DNA of 52,151 nt from an uncultured Methanobrevibacter sp. (GTDB lineage: Archaea; Methanobacteriota; Methanobacteria; Methanobacteriales; Methanobacteriaceae), in assembly GCA_902785855.1 (NCBI GenBank), contig CADAAJ010000013.1, positions 1-52,151 on the forward strand, in the 5' to 3' direction. A program made the translations under genes and the position numbers. Below, piece after piece: positions 17,801-26,566 of the stretch. Positions within the stretch are counted from its first letter, which is position 1. Every line of letters starts with the position of its first letter. The notes beneath the pieces are model-generated. The model did no database searches. It worked only from the letters and a program-made list of their open reading frames with translations, and was not told where the DNA came from.

Positions 17801-19047
17801 ACATTTACACTAGCATTTGCTTTTACAGCAGTATTATTTTGTCTACAAGTTACGTTTACAACATTTACTAAAGTACCATTTGTCATTGCTTTTAAAGTCA
17901 AAGTAAATACATATGATTGATTTGAATTTAATCTAGCAATGTTTAAAATACCAGTAGTACTGTTATAACCTGTAGCATTAGTTTTAACAAACTTGAATGT
18001 GTTAGGAATCAAATCAGTTACAACAACATTAGTTGCATTTCCTCTAGCATTATTAGTTACGTTGATGATGAAAGTTACATCATCCCATACTGTAATATTG
18101 CCAGTTACATTAGCTATTTTGGTAATTGTAAGATTGATTGGAACAACTTCAAAGAATACAGAAGCATTATTATTAGTATAATTCCATTCAGCCTCCTTAC
18201 AAGTCACATTAACAGTATTATTATATATGCCAACTTTACTTGCATTCAAGGTCAATGTTAAAATTGCACTTGTACCATTAGCTAAAGCAGGAATATTCCA
18301 TACCAAAGTTGTTTTATTAAAACTACCTACTGTAACATTATGTGAAACATATCCAAATGTATTGGAAATTATATCCTTAATTGTTAAGTTAGTTGCATTA
18401 GTTCCATTAGCAGCATTACTTACAACAATTGTGAAAGTAATATTATCGCCAATGACAGTAATGTTTGTATTAACTGTTTTTGTAATGTTTACATCAACAT
18501 ACGGTAAGATTTCAAAATTGGATAGTGTAACTATGCCTTTGTAGTTTCTGTCTTCTTCATGGTATGCTTTTATTGTATAGTTTCCAGGAGCAAATCTAGT
18601 AATATTAAATGTATAATTACCATAAATATCTGTTTTAACAGTTTTAACAAGAACTATTTCACCAGTTTTATTATTGATAACTTCTACAGTTATTACCTGA
18701 TATCTTTCAAGAGAATCTTGATATAATTTAGCACCATTATCACTATTTTTAGCACCATTTTCAGGATATTCTTCAGTAGTATGTCCAACAATTGATTCTG
18801 TATCATTAATAATGTAATTAACATTATTAAATCTAATATCATTCACTGATTTAGCATTATAAATACCATTAATGATATTATCACCACCAGTATAGTTAGA
18901 AACAATTATGGATATTGTAGAACCATAATATGTACTATTTGGAGTAGCATTTGCTTTTAAAGTGTATGACCAAGCTTGATTTTTAACAAATGAATCATCT
19001 TTTAATAAAAGATTAGATGCATTGTTGTATAAAGCTGAACCATTACA
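14815..19047 (-). CDS. Adhesin-like protein, C-terminal piece: Ig-like domain, ten DUF11 repeats, membrane anchor
   Basis: The frame is open from the TGA at 19048-19050 down to the stop; the first ATG inside is at 18846 (1,343 residues). An Ig-like carboxypeptidase-regulatory-type domain at about residues 45-110 (GNYTFNITRFAPGNYTIKAY) is followed by ten DUF11 repeats of roughly 105-115 residues. Each has the pattern L-x-I-x-K-x-(A/V)-N, F-x-I-x-V-x-N-x-G and A-T-x-(I/V)-x-V-x-D. A Pro/Thr/Ser spacer (NTTPTPSPDSKP) precedes a hydrophobic segment and RRKH, an archaeal surface anchor. Many NxT/NxS sites suggest heavy N-glycosylation. No promoter or ribosome site is visible at the ATG, so independent expression is unlikely. 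Confidence 0.7.
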   Translation of the reverse strand, partial: CNGSALYNNASNLLLKDDSFVKNQAWSYTLKANATPNSTYYGSTISIIVSNYTGGDNIINGIYNAKSVNDIRFNNVNYIINDTESIVGHTTEEYPENGAKNSDNGAKLYQDSLERYQVITVEVINNKTGEIVLVKTVKTDIYGNYTFNITRFAPGNYTIKAYHEEDRNYKGIVTLSNFEILPYVDVNITKTVNTNITVIGDNITFTIVVSNAANGTNATNLTIKDIISNTFGYVSHNVTVGSFNKTTLVWNIPALANGTSAILTLTLNASKVGIYNNTVNVTCKEAEWNYTNNNASVFFEVVPINLTITKIANVTGNITVWDDVTFIINVTNNARGNATNVVVTDLIPNTFKFVKTNATGYNSTTGILNIARLNSNQSYVFTLTLKAMTNGTLVNVVNVTCRQNNTAVKANASVNVNPLVNLTVVKLVDSDDVTIGDMITFTIIITNNGPSNATNINVTDIPVSNSDFVLVYGDLTRTIAFLESGKSTNFTIIFRATKGGNYTNTVNVTCKENQTVKSANSTVFVYDPDLKITKTANISDVPINGLLNFTIYVFNHGVSNATGINITDVLGDYFEFVSANGTYTYNATSRTIVWNVGKLSNETGVTVWLVVKALTNGTFNNTAFTSCNEELTKKYGTAQVNVYPVVNLTVTKKANVTEVSLGHNVEFTINVTNYGPSNATFINVTDILPKGFKFISSNSSAYNSTSGLLRIPLLKGNESFVFTIKVQAIAPGNWTNVVNVTCGENTTVVGGNSSVDIIPANLTIEKIANVTVVGDNSLVNFTIIVNNTGRFYATNVTIKDVLPAGLVYVSASDNGKLENGVVTWNIPSLANGTSKKLWVVVRTNGVGNWTNVVNLTSFENATVNGNETISVVPVNLTINKTVNQSVVTVGELLNFTITVTNNGIANATEVMIKDILDTSIFEVIDYNGTVTQVGGKLTWIIPTLNVNQSVKVWLRVKLLTNGTFTNIASVNCTQNSTDVVSNEVSFRVRNLAMAVVKTADEDIVYSGNQTSFTITVTNNGDDNLTGIFIEENIPGGLIYDHFIGANWTNNGNKFFYNGSLAVGKSVKLVIFVNTTRSGNFTNVITAGSHETKNISTNATLRVYTPSLKVREISNNPTAVVGQMVSFTVVVTNTGDCNLSDIYVSNKFPDGLIYSHFTGKQWIQESTGLLGSTKRSALSAQDGWIKIDEKFIYSGILKPGESIDYTIYFKTTKAGVFTPEVIAGSDLTSNSTKDAYSNNTTVVLAPEIEVSKVSNKNTVKVGDLITFTITVINKGQCDVGDIFVLEKIPSGLKYIKFIGKGWTKVGNKFKYSNSLAPGEVAVLKIIFKATKAGEITNVVVVGTNVTGKVSTESNVVKLVNNTTPTPSPDSKPTTAKHEKVNEPATMKETGNPIFMLILVILAIIPIFRRKH

Positions 19048-20958
19048 TCATGCTTTATTATCATTAAAGTCAGATGAAGTGATATTTACATTATTTGAAT
19101 CAACAAATATTGCACCACCAAATCCATCATCGGATTTAGAACCATCATTACCCATTTCATTATAAGCACGATTAGTTAAAGCAGTGTTGTTAACAAACTC
19201 TGAATTATCTACTAATGTATTTTCACCAGCCACATAGATAGCACCACCTTTAGTTTTATTTTTATTATTAGTAGTGTTAACTCTCAAGTTATAGGTTGCA
19301 TTATTATTATTAAAGCTTGAATTAGCAATAATATCTTTTTCAGCTCCAACATAAATTGCACCACCTTGAATAGCAGCATTTTCAGTGAAATTGGATTCAG
19401 TTAATGTTAAACCTTCATTATTTAAGTAAACTGCACCACCATGAATTGCTTCATTAGCTGTGAAGTTTGCGGTTTTAATTAATCCATTAGTACCATTAAT
19501 AAATAATGCTCCACCACGATTTGCAGTATTATTAGCAAATTGTGAAGAAGTAAGTTTCACATTACTACCGTCATTCCAGTTAATAGCACCACCATCACGA
19601 GATGCAGTGTTTTGTTCAAAGTATGAACCATCCACGGTAATTTTAATATCATTTTCATGGACACATTTAGTTAAAAATACTGCACCACCATCGGTTGCAT
19701 TGTTATTAATAAATCTTGAATCAGTTATGTTTCCATAAGCACCAGACCAATAAATAGCACCACCATAATTAGCAGTGTTATTTGTGAAATTAGAACCTTC
19801 AACAGATCCGTAATGTCCACACCAGTATATAGCTCCACCATTAACACGAGCAGTGTTATTATCAAATGTAGAGTTTATTACTTCACCATAACTTGAATCT
19901 TCATGCCAGTAAACAGCACCTCCATTAGTAGCAGCGGTATTGTTAACAAATTTGGAATTTACAAAATCAATGTGACTAGAGCCTCCTGCAGTGATGTTAT
20001 TAATATGTACTGCACCACCATTATCAGCAGCGTAGTTATTTTCAAATGTACAGTTGCCAACAAATCCGTTAGAACCTGTCCACATAACTGCACCACCATC
20101 ACCAGAGTTGCCATAGAAACCTGTAGTATTTCCAATAGCTTTGTTATTTGTGAAGTTAGAGTTGATTATAATACCATCTACTCCTCTCCATAATACAGCA
20201 CCACCGTTTGCACCTGCAGTGTTATTTACAAATGAAGAATTTTCAATTTTACCGTTAACAGCACCTTCATGCCAATCAATAGCACCACCATTAATACCGG
20301 CAGTATTATTTATAAATTGGCAGTTTGTAAATGTGGTATTTTCACTTGTTCCTAAGTGTGAAGCCTCTAAATATACAGCCCCTCCACGTTTAGGAGCAGA
20401 ATTGTTTATAAATATGGAATTATCAACAAGACCAATTGGTCCAAGCCAAATTATAGCTCCACCATCGCCGCCGTATTCTACACCGGCAGAAGTTGTTGAA
20501 TTTTTACCAGTTGCACGGTTATTTGTGAAATTAGAACCTATAACTGTACCATTCTCACCATTCCAAAATACCGCTCCACCTGCTCTATGAGCAGTGTTAT
20601 TTACAAAGGTTGAATTTATAATTGCACCATTATGAGCATCATCATCCCAGTAAATAGCACCACCATTAGTTCCAGCGACGCTATTTTCAAAGTATGAATC
20701 AATAACTGTACAATTATGACTGTTTGGATGTACATAAATTGCTCCACCAGTATCCTCTGCTGTGTTATTAATGAATGTATAATGTCTAATAGTAATATTT
20801 TCAGCACCTAACCATCCAAGAGCAGCACCTGAAATAAATGCATGATTATTAATGAAAAGGTTATTTGCACCATGTCCACCTACAGCATTAACTTCCCTAC
20901 ATAAAGCAGCACCATATTGAGCATAATTAGCATCAAATATTGAATTATCTAAAAACAA
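19048..20958 (-). CDS. Adhesin-like protein, third piece: beta-helix repeats
   Basis: This 636-residue piece has many repeats of the FVNNTA-x-x-x-GGA(I/V)-x-W type, which form a right-handed beta-helix as in Chlamydia Pmp-type proteins. It ends at TGA 19048-19050. The codons around the stop read DNKA-stop-CNGSALYNNAS, and the frame then continues open into the DUF11 piece. The frame is the same as that of the N-terminal piece. Its first 125 residues closely match the start of the preceding piece, the result of a tandem duplication. TTG 20958 is only the first start-like codon and is not likely to be used. Confidence 0.65.
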   Translation of the reverse strand: MFLDNSIFDANYAQYGAALCREVNAVGGHGANNLFINNHAFISGAALGWLGAENITIRHYTFINNTAEDTGGAIYVHPNSHNCTVIDSYFENSVAGTNGGAIYWDDDAHNGAIINSTFVNNTAHRAGGAVFWNGENGTVIGSNFTNNRATGKNSTTSAGVEYGGDGGAIIWLGPIGLVDNSIFINNSAPKRGGAVYLEASHLGTSENTTFTNCQFINNTAGINGGAIDWHEGAVNGKIENSSFVNNTAGANGGAVLWRGVDGIIINSNFTNNKAIGNTTGFYGNSGDGGAVMWTGSNGFVGNCTFENNYAADNGGAVHINNITAGGSSHIDFVNSKFVNNTAATNGGAVYWHEDSSYGEVINSTFDNNTARVNGGAIYWCGHYGSVEGSNFTNNTANYGGAIYWSGAYGNITDSRFINNNATDGGAVFLTKCVHENDIKITVDGSYFEQNTASRDGGAINWNDGSNVKLTSSQFANNTANRGGALFINGTNGLIKTANFTANEAIHGGAVYLNNEGLTLTESNFTENAAIQGGAIYVGAEKDIIANSSFNNNNATYNLRVNTTNNKNKTKGGAIYVAGENTLVDNSEFVNNTALTNRAYNEMGNDGSKSDDGFGGAIFVDSNNVNITSSDFNDNKA

Positions 20959-21665
20959 TTTAGATGCATTACAACTATACTTTCTGCAGCAAGTCCACCG
21001 AAGTAAACACCACCACCATCAGACAAAGCAGTGTTGTTAAGCAAATTACAAGTATCTAAAGTACCAGAAGATCCAACCCAGAAGACTGCACCACCAGTAC
21101 CATTGAAACCTAATCTGTCAGTAACATTAGCTTTAACAGTATTACCAGTAAAGTTAGAACCTTTAATAATACCGTCTAAACCATACCAATATACAGCACC
21201 TCCATTTGCACCAGCAGTATTATTAACAAAACTACAATTTGTTACATGACCTTTAGAAGCATCCTCATACCAGTTAACTGCTCCACCATTAATTGAAGCA
21301 GTGTTATTTACAAATGTTGAACCTATAATTTCACCATCATGAGCACCTGTATCCCAGAAAATAGCACCACCATCAGTTCCAGCGAAGCTATCTTCAAAGT
21401 ATGAATCAATAACTGTACAATTATGACTGTTTGGACTTACATAAATTGCCCCACCAGTATAATCCGCTGTGTTATTGATGAATGTGTAATTTGTAATAGT
21501 AATATTTTCACATGCAATCCATCCAAGAGCCGCACCTGCAATAAATGCATGGTTATTGATGAAAAGGTTATTTGTACCATATCCACCTACAGCATTAACT
21601 TCCCTACATAAAGCAGCACCATATTGAGCATAATTAGCATCAAATATTGAATTATCTAAAAACAA
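20252..21665 (-). repeat. Tandem segmental duplication with a 707-base period inside the adhesin gene
   Basis: The segment beginning NASKLFLDNSIFDANYAQYGAAL occurs at 21665 and again at 20958, and the two stay closely similar for about 125 residues. The block that precedes it (INGGA-x-NWYEDASKGHVT to GTLDTCNL) also occurs twice, ending near 21700 and near 21040. The linker after the first copy is 46 bases shorter than after the second, so the two copies differ in phase. This accounts for both frameshifts. Confidence 0.65.
20949..21665 (-). CDS. Adhesin-like protein, second piece: out-of-frame duplicated beta-helix segment
   Basis: This 238-residue piece starts at the same NASKLFLDNSIFDANY sequence as the next piece and runs 707 bases, which is not a multiple of three. 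It ends with residues unlike the family (VVMHLNCF), read out of frame over the sequence that begins the next copy. Adding one T to GTTGT near 20970 would restore ESIVCNASKLFLDN. No ribosome site precedes it. It is a fragment of the large gene rather than a gene of its own. Confidence 0.6.
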   Translation of the reverse strand: MFLDNSIFDANYAQYGAALCREVNAVGGYGTNNLFINNHAFIAGAALGWIACENITITNYTFINNTADYTGGAIYVSPNSHNCTVIDSYFEDSFAGTDGGAIFWDTGAHDGEIIGSTFVNNTASINGGAVNWYEDASKGHVTNCSFVNNTAGANGGAVYWYGLDGIIKGSNFTGNTVKANVTDRLGFNGTGGAVFWVGSSGTLDTCNLLNNTALSDGGGVYFGGLAAESIVVMHLNCF

Positions 21666-21675
21666 TTTAGATGCA

Positions 21676-24600
21676 TTACAAAGCCATAGCAGTGTTGTTA
21701 AACAAATTACAAGTATCTAAAGTACCTGAAGATCCAATCCAAAAGATTGCTCCACCAGTACCATTGAAACCTAACCTGCCAGTAGCAGTACCTTTAGCAA
21801 TGTTATTGGTAAAGTTAGATCCTTTAATACTACCATCAAAACCATACCAGAATACAGCTCCTCCATTTGCATCAGCAGTATTATTAATAAAGATACAATC
21901 AGTTACATGACCTTTAGAAGCATCCTCATACCAATTAATTGCACCACCATTAATTGCAGCAGTGTTATTAATAAATATACATCTAGTAAAGTCACTATCA
22001 TATGACTTTTCTAAGTATACTGCTCCACCGTCACCATCAAGTCTTGAATCATTAACTGCATTGTTATTGGTAAAGTTACTATCATAAACTTTAGTTGCAT
22101 TACCTAATATGAATACAGCACCACCTTTAACAGCAGTGTTATTATCAAAACTTGAATCTTTGATGAGTGCATCAATTCCATCAATGTAGAATGCACCTCC
22201 GCCCATTGTGAGATGATCACCATAATCAGCATAGTTATTTGTAAATTTACTTGATTCAACATCTACATTACTACCTAAAATGTAAAGTACACCTCCGGCA
22301 GTAGGTACCTGTTCAATTAATGTAAATCTCAAATAATGTGTTGCAGCATTATCATGGAAATTGGATTTAGTAATATTAGAATTATCACCAACAATATAAC
22401 CAACTCCACCTTGAGCAGCGTAGTTGTTAGTAAAATTGGATTGTGTAATTAAAACATTATTTCCTTCTAAATAGAAAGATCCACCATGAACACCTTGATT
22501 ATCCTGGAATGTTGAATTATAAATATAATTATTAGAACCATTTACAGCAATAGCACCACCAAGACCTCCATTTTTATGAGCACCTTGAGCTGTATTGTTG
22601 TAGAATTCTGAATTAATAACATTTACAACATCACCCTTGATTGCAACAGCACCTCCAGCAGCAATTAAACTATAAACTTCAGGTACAAGATTGAATCTTA
22701 AATTATGGGTTGCAGAGTTGTTTCTAAATTCAACACCATCAATGGTTGTATTTAATTGTAAAATATAAAGTGCACCTCCACGAACAGCATTATTAAACAT
22801 GAAAGCAGACTGATTAATTAAATTTAAAGTACCATTGATATAAATTGCACCTCCACGGACAACATCAACAATAGTAGTGTTAAAACCGTTAACAGCAATA
22901 GCACCACCAAGACCACCAAATATATGTATGCCTATAGCAGTATTATTGGTGAAAGTAACATTGTCTAAAACAGTGTTATTACCATGAATTGCAACAGCAC
23001 CACCAGTACTAGTTAATGCTCTAATTTCATCACTAATATCAAAAGATAAATCATGTGTAGCATTATTATACATGAATAAAACATTTTGTATATTAGTATT
23101 TAAACCATTAACAAAAACTCCACCACCACGTATAGCATAGTTGGTAATGAAGCTTATATTAGCTATTAAAGCATGAGGACCATTAATATATATTGCACCA
23201 CCAGAGACAGCTTGGTTATTATTTACTACATTAGTATCAATAGTAACATTATGACCTTCAATAGAAATAGCTCCACCAAGACCATCAGTAGTGATAGTAC
23301 CTTGAGCAGTATTATATGTAAAGTTATTAAAAGTAATATTTACATAAGAACCCTCAATAGCAATAGCTCCTCCCATAACATTAAGACCAGTAGTACCATT
23401 TGTATTAACATCTACCTTACGAGTAGCATTATTTCCATTAAATTTTGAATTGATTACAACAGTATTGTCACCTTCAATGTAAAATGCTCCACCTTGAATA
23501 GCTGAGTTGTTTTCTGAATTGGTTTGAATAATTGTAATACTGTTACCTTTAATGTAAACTGAACCTCCTTGAACAGCTTCATTATGAATTAAATTTAATC
23601 CTTGTACTGTAATAGTATCTCCATCAACAAATACTCCTCCACCATGAATTGCATCATTGTTTTCGAATAAATCGTTGGTGAAAATAATATTTTTACCATC
23701 AATATATACAGCACCTCCAAAACCATCATCAGGATGTATACCTTTAGCAGAATTATATTTAAAGTGACTTTCTACAATATTTGTATCATCACCTTTAATA
23801 TAAATACCTCCACCAGAAGTAATTAATGAAACATTATCAACAACCTGACTAGGCAAATCATGAGATGCTAAATTATTAATAAAAGTTGAATTAAAAGTAT
23901 AAGAAGTAGATCCTTCAATGAAACAAGCTCCACCCTGAATAGCAATATTATGAGTAAAATTAGAATCTAAAATTCCAACATAATTACCATCTAATCTAAT
24001 AGCACCACCCATAGGTGCGGAGTTATTTTCAAAATTACAATTTTCAATTCTTGTCCTATCACCAGAAATATGAATAGCTCCACCATACAACTTTTGAGCA
24101 ATATTGTTTATAAATGATGAATTTCGAATAATAGTATTTGCACCTATAATACTAATAGCTCCTGCAAATCTTTCAGCAGTGTTATTAATAAAAGTACAAT
24201 TATCTACAATATTATTTCCACCTAAAAAACCAATAGCTCCTCCAGAAGCATTTCTGTCTCCTCCTTTAACTTGAGGAGAACCTCCACTAGCTAAATTGTT
24301 AATGAAAGTTGAATTATATACATAAATATAACCATTGTGTGCTTCTATACCTCCAGCATATACTGCATGATTACCTTCCAAATAATTATTAATAATATAA
24401 ATATCACGTCCCATTAGACAATAAGCAGCCCCATGAATTGCATTTGTATTATTAATAAAGGTATTATTTATGAAGTAAGCATTTCGAATACCATTCCATA
24501 TTTTAATACACAATCCATTACCATTAGCACCAGAATCTAGACTAGGATCTGCAGTGTTATTTATAAATTTATTATTATTAGCAGTAAAACGTTTATTATT

Positions 24601-25383
24601 TCCTACTGCATAAACATGAACTGAGTAAGCTAAACGATTATTGTAAAATTCACAATTATTTACTGCGCCGCCATGACCAGCAACATAAAATTTGAGAATA
24701 TTTGTTTCTCTACCCGGAGATATATCAAGGAAATTATTTTTAAAAGTACAATTACTAACTACATAATTATTTACACCATCTTGAGAACCTGAACCTATAA
24801 GCATTAAAGACTTTCCTCTAAATGATGATAAATCACCTGTACGATTTGCATTAATAAAGTTAACGCCAGATATTGAACCATCAGTATGAGTAACATTAAT
24901 AAAATTATCTCCTGCTTTAAACTGAGATAAATCGAAAGTTGCTCTAGTCGGATCAGTAATAGAATTACCTCCATAAAAATGGATTTCACTTTTAACCACT
25001 ATCGCTTCAGTGATATCACCAGTGAAAGTATTACCTTGTAAAAAGATATTAGAAGGTCCAGTAAGACCTGAAATAAAAATTCTTAACTCCTCAAGAGAAG
25101 TATTATTAACATAATAATCAGTAGCACCTAATATATCATTACTTTCTGCTTTATTTAAAGAAAGATTTTGATTATTAGAACTATCACTAACAATTTCAGG
25201 CATATCAGTAGTTTTAGAATCTACACTATCAACCAAATCTTTAGTATTGTCAACTGTTTGAATATCAGTATCACTCGTATGTGTTAAAGTAAGGTTATTA
25301 TCCTCTTCAAGAGCCGTAGCTGCTTGAATTGAAAATAAAAGGATAAATATAGCCATTATCACGATTAACTTTTTGCCTTTCAT
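21676..25383 (-). CDS. Adhesin-like protein, N-terminal piece: signal peptide and beta-helix repeats
   Basis: This 1,235-residue piece carries the true start. GGGGGTGA lies about nine bases before the ATG, and a signal peptide follows (basic MKGKK, a hydrophobic stretch, then AATALEE). A linker rich in Asp/Ser/Asn and a DYYVNNTSLEELRIFI segment lead into dozens of beta-helix repeats of the type FINNTA-x-x-GGAI-x-I-x-G. Proteins of this kind are abundant on gut Methanobrevibacter and are proposed to bind host, bacterial or plant polymers. If the downstream lesions are real, this piece would be secreted without its anchor. It stops with AMAL-stop at a truncated repeat linker. Confidence 0.8.
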   Translation of the reverse strand: MKGKKLIVIMAIFILLFSIQAATALEEDNNLTLTHTSDTDIQTVDNTKDLVDSVDSKTTDMPEIVSDSSNNQNLSLNKAESNDILGATDYYVNNTSLEELRIFISGLTGPSNIFLQGNTFTGDITEAIVVKSEIHFYGGNSITDPTRATFDLSQFKAGDNFINVTHTDGSISGVNFINANRTGDLSSFRGKSLMLIGSGSQDGVNNYVVSNCTFKNNFLDISPGRETNILKFYVAGHGGAVNNCEFYNNRLAYSVHVYAVGNNKRFTANNNKFINNTADPSLDSGANGNGLCIKIWNGIRNAYFINNTFINNTNAIHGAAYCLMGRDIYIINNYLEGNHAVYAGGIEAHNGYIYVYNSTFINNLASGGSPQVKGGDRNASGGAIGFLGGNNIVDNCTFINNTAERFAGAISIIGANTIIRNSSFINNIAQKLYGGAIHISGDRTRIENCNFENNSAPMGGAIRLDGNYVGILDSNFTHNIAIQGGACFIEGSTSYTFNSTFINNLASHDLPSQVVDNVSLITSGGGIYIKGDDTNIVESHFKYNSAKGIHPDDGFGGAVYIDGKNIIFTNDLFENNDAIHGGGVFVDGDTITVQGLNLIHNEAVQGGSVYIKGNSITIIQTNSENNSAIQGGAFYIEGDNTVVINSKFNGNNATRKVDVNTNGTTGLNVMGGAIAIEGSYVNITFNNFTYNTAQGTITTDGLGGAISIEGHNVTIDTNVVNNNQAVSGGAIYINGPHALIANISFITNYAIRGGGVFVNGLNTNIQNVLFMYNNATHDLSFDISDEIRALTSTGGAVAIHGNNTVLDNVTFTNNTAIGIHIFGGLGGAIAVNGFNTTIVDVVRGGAIYINGTLNLINQSAFMFNNAVRGGALYILQLNTTIDGVEFRNNSATHNLRFNLVPEVYSLIAAGGAVAIKGDVVNVINSEFYNNTAQGAHKNGGLGGAIAVNGSNNYIYNSTFQDNQGVHGGSFYLEGNNVLITQSNFTNNYAAQGGVGYIVGDNSNITKSNFHDNAATHYLRFTLIEQVPTAGGVLYILGSNVDVESSKFTNNYADYGDHLTMGGGAFYIDGIDALIKDSSFDNNTAVKGGAVFILGNATKVYDSNFTNNNAVNDSRLDGDGGAVYLEKSYDSDFTRCIFINNTAAINGGAINWYEDASKGHVTDCIFINNTADANGGAVFWYGFDGSIKGSNFTNNIAKGTATGRLGFNGTGGAIFWIGSSGTLDTCNLFNNTAMAL

Positions 25384-25699
25384 TTTGCGTTTTCACCCCC
25401 TGATCCAATTAATTAATAGAAATGCGAATATAATTACAAGGCTAATAATTAATATTCTTTAATCTATATGTAATTGAAAATATATAAATGTTGTTATATT
25501 ATTGCTTAAAACAACAATTAAATAAAAAATAATTAACCATGTTCATAGTAAAAAATAAAAATTATATAAAATTTCAAATTATTTTTAAATAGACTATAAA
25601 ATCCAGCAAAATCCGATTAAATAATTTTTTAAAACATATTCCAATTAATATTTAATTTTTACATTACTTTAATAAACAGTAATAATTATAATATACAAT
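25384..25699. promoter_or_regulatory. Divergent intergenic region with the adhesin promoter
   Basis: A strong ribosome site GGGGGTGA (25393-25400, minus strand) and a TATA-like TTTATATATT (about 25478-25489) define the adhesin promoter with a leader of about 75 bases. The right part, up to the radical SAM gene at 25700, is AT-rich with a TATA-like stretch near 25648-25660. No gene or RNA feature is visible in these 316 bases. Confidence 0.5.
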
Positions 25700-26566
25700 A
25701 TGCACTTTGTTAAAGCCAAAGGAATTTTTACATCAGATTATGGAATAAATCTTTACAGAGGTTGTACACACGGTTGTATTTACTGTGATTCACGAAGTAA
25801 AATATATCAAATGAATCATAAATTTGAAGACATTGAAGTTAAAGAAAATTCCCTTGAATTACTAAAAAAGGAATTAATAAAAAATAAACCCTCAATGATT
25901 TCAACAGGTGCAATGACTGACCCTTATATTCCTCTTGAAAAAAGGTTAAAATACGTTCGAAACAGTTTAAAATTAATCTATCGATATGGATATGGATTTG
26001 TCTGTCTTACAAAATCAGATTTAGTACTGCGTGATTTGGATTTGCTTAAAAAAATTAATGAAAAAACAAAAGCCGTAGTTCAAATTACTTTAACAACTGC
26101 TGATGATGAATTATGCAAAATTATTGAACCAAATGTCTGTCCAACATCAAGACGTGTTGAAGTACTTGAAAAATTAAATGAAAATAACATTCCAACAACC
26201 GTCTGGTTATGTCCCATACTACCTCATATTAATGATACTGAAGAAAATATTAATACTATTCTTGATTATTGTATTGAAACAAATGTTAAAGCTGTTTTAA
26301 ATCTTGATATGGGATTATCACTAAGAGAGGGTAATCTGGAATACTTTTATGAGAAATTAGATGAAAAATTTCCAGGATTAAAAGAAAAATATATTGAAGA
26401 ATTTGGTGATAAAAATTTTATCCACAGTAGGGATAATCGAAAATTAAAAAAAATATTAAAAAATAAATGTGAAAAAAATGGGATGTTATATACCCCAAAT
26501 GATATATTTGCATATCTTCGTAAATTTCCACAAAAATCTGTTCAGTCAAAATTGGATTTTAAATAA
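25700..26566 (+). CDS. Spore photoproduct lyase-like radical SAM protein
   Basis: The 288-residue product has a CTHGCIYC motif (C22, C26, C29), the CxxxCxxC signature of radical SAM enzymes. It also has the context typical of the SplB-like archaeal family: NLYRGCTHGCIYCDSR, then STGAMTDPYIPLEK and LTKSDLVLRDLDLL. Members of this wider family include spore photoproduct lyase, but archaea make no spores and the substrate of this branch is unknown. The C terminus QSKLDFK looks like a clipped PCNA-binding peptide but lacks the paired aromatics. The gene ends within the last 25 bases of the convergent CitG-like gene. Confidence 0.8.
   Translation: MHFVKAKGIFTSDYGINLYRGCTHGCIYCDSRSKIYQMNHKFEDIEVKENSLELLKKELIKNKPSMISTGAMTDPYIPLEKRLKYVRNSLKLIYRYGYGFVCLTKSDLVLRDLDLLKKINEKTKAVVQITLTTADDELCKIIEPNVCPTSRRVEVLEKLNENNIPTTVWLCPILPHINDTEENINTILDYCIETNVKAVLNLDMGLSLREGNLEYFYEKLDEKFPGLKEKYIEEFGDKNFIHSRDNRKLKKILKNKCEKNGMLYTPNDIFAYLRKFPQKSVQSKLDFK

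Larger units (their letters stand above)
14815..25383 (-). pseudogene. Giant adhesin-like surface protein gene, broken by two frameshifts and one stop
   Basis: Four open stretches on the minus strand together encode one adhesin-like protein of about 3,520 codons. It has a signal peptide, beta-helix (Pmp-like) repeats of the FINNTA-x-x-GGAI type, an Ig-like domain, ten DUF11 repeats, a Pro/Thr spacer and a C-terminal membrane anchor. The first, third and fourth stretches share one reading frame. The second (20949-21665) is in another frame because it is a tandem copy with a 707-base period. The third and fourth are separated only by a TGA (19048-19050) where a Trp codon is expected. The lesions could be real decay, off-state variation, or assembly error in repeats. 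Each piece is described separately. Confidence 0.75.

Noticed and set aside
18841-19047. Independent start of a separate DUF11 gene at ATG 18846
   Set aside because: The frame is open further upstream with family-like sequence, and no ribosome site or promoter precedes the ATG.
14815-25383. Long repeats in the adhesin gene that could be read as a CRISPR array or minisatellite
   Set aside because: The units are degenerate protein repeats in an open frame; there are no identical direct repeats with unique spacers.
14815-25383. Many open stretches on the plus strand opposite the adhesin gene, for example 20141-20590 and 18227-18544
   Set aside because: They mirror the low-complexity repeats of the minus-strand gene, lack ribosome sites and give no known fold.
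25591-25620. A short shared string GCAAAATCC at about 25605 and at about 51730
   Set aside because: Only nine bases match, which is expected in AT-rich DNA, and no wider repeat surrounds them.
26542-26566. Convergent overlap of 25 bases between the radical SAM and CitG-like genes, and of 10 bases between aroC and the MBL gene
   Set aside because: Short tail-to-tail overlaps are common in compact genomes; both proteins keep normal ends.
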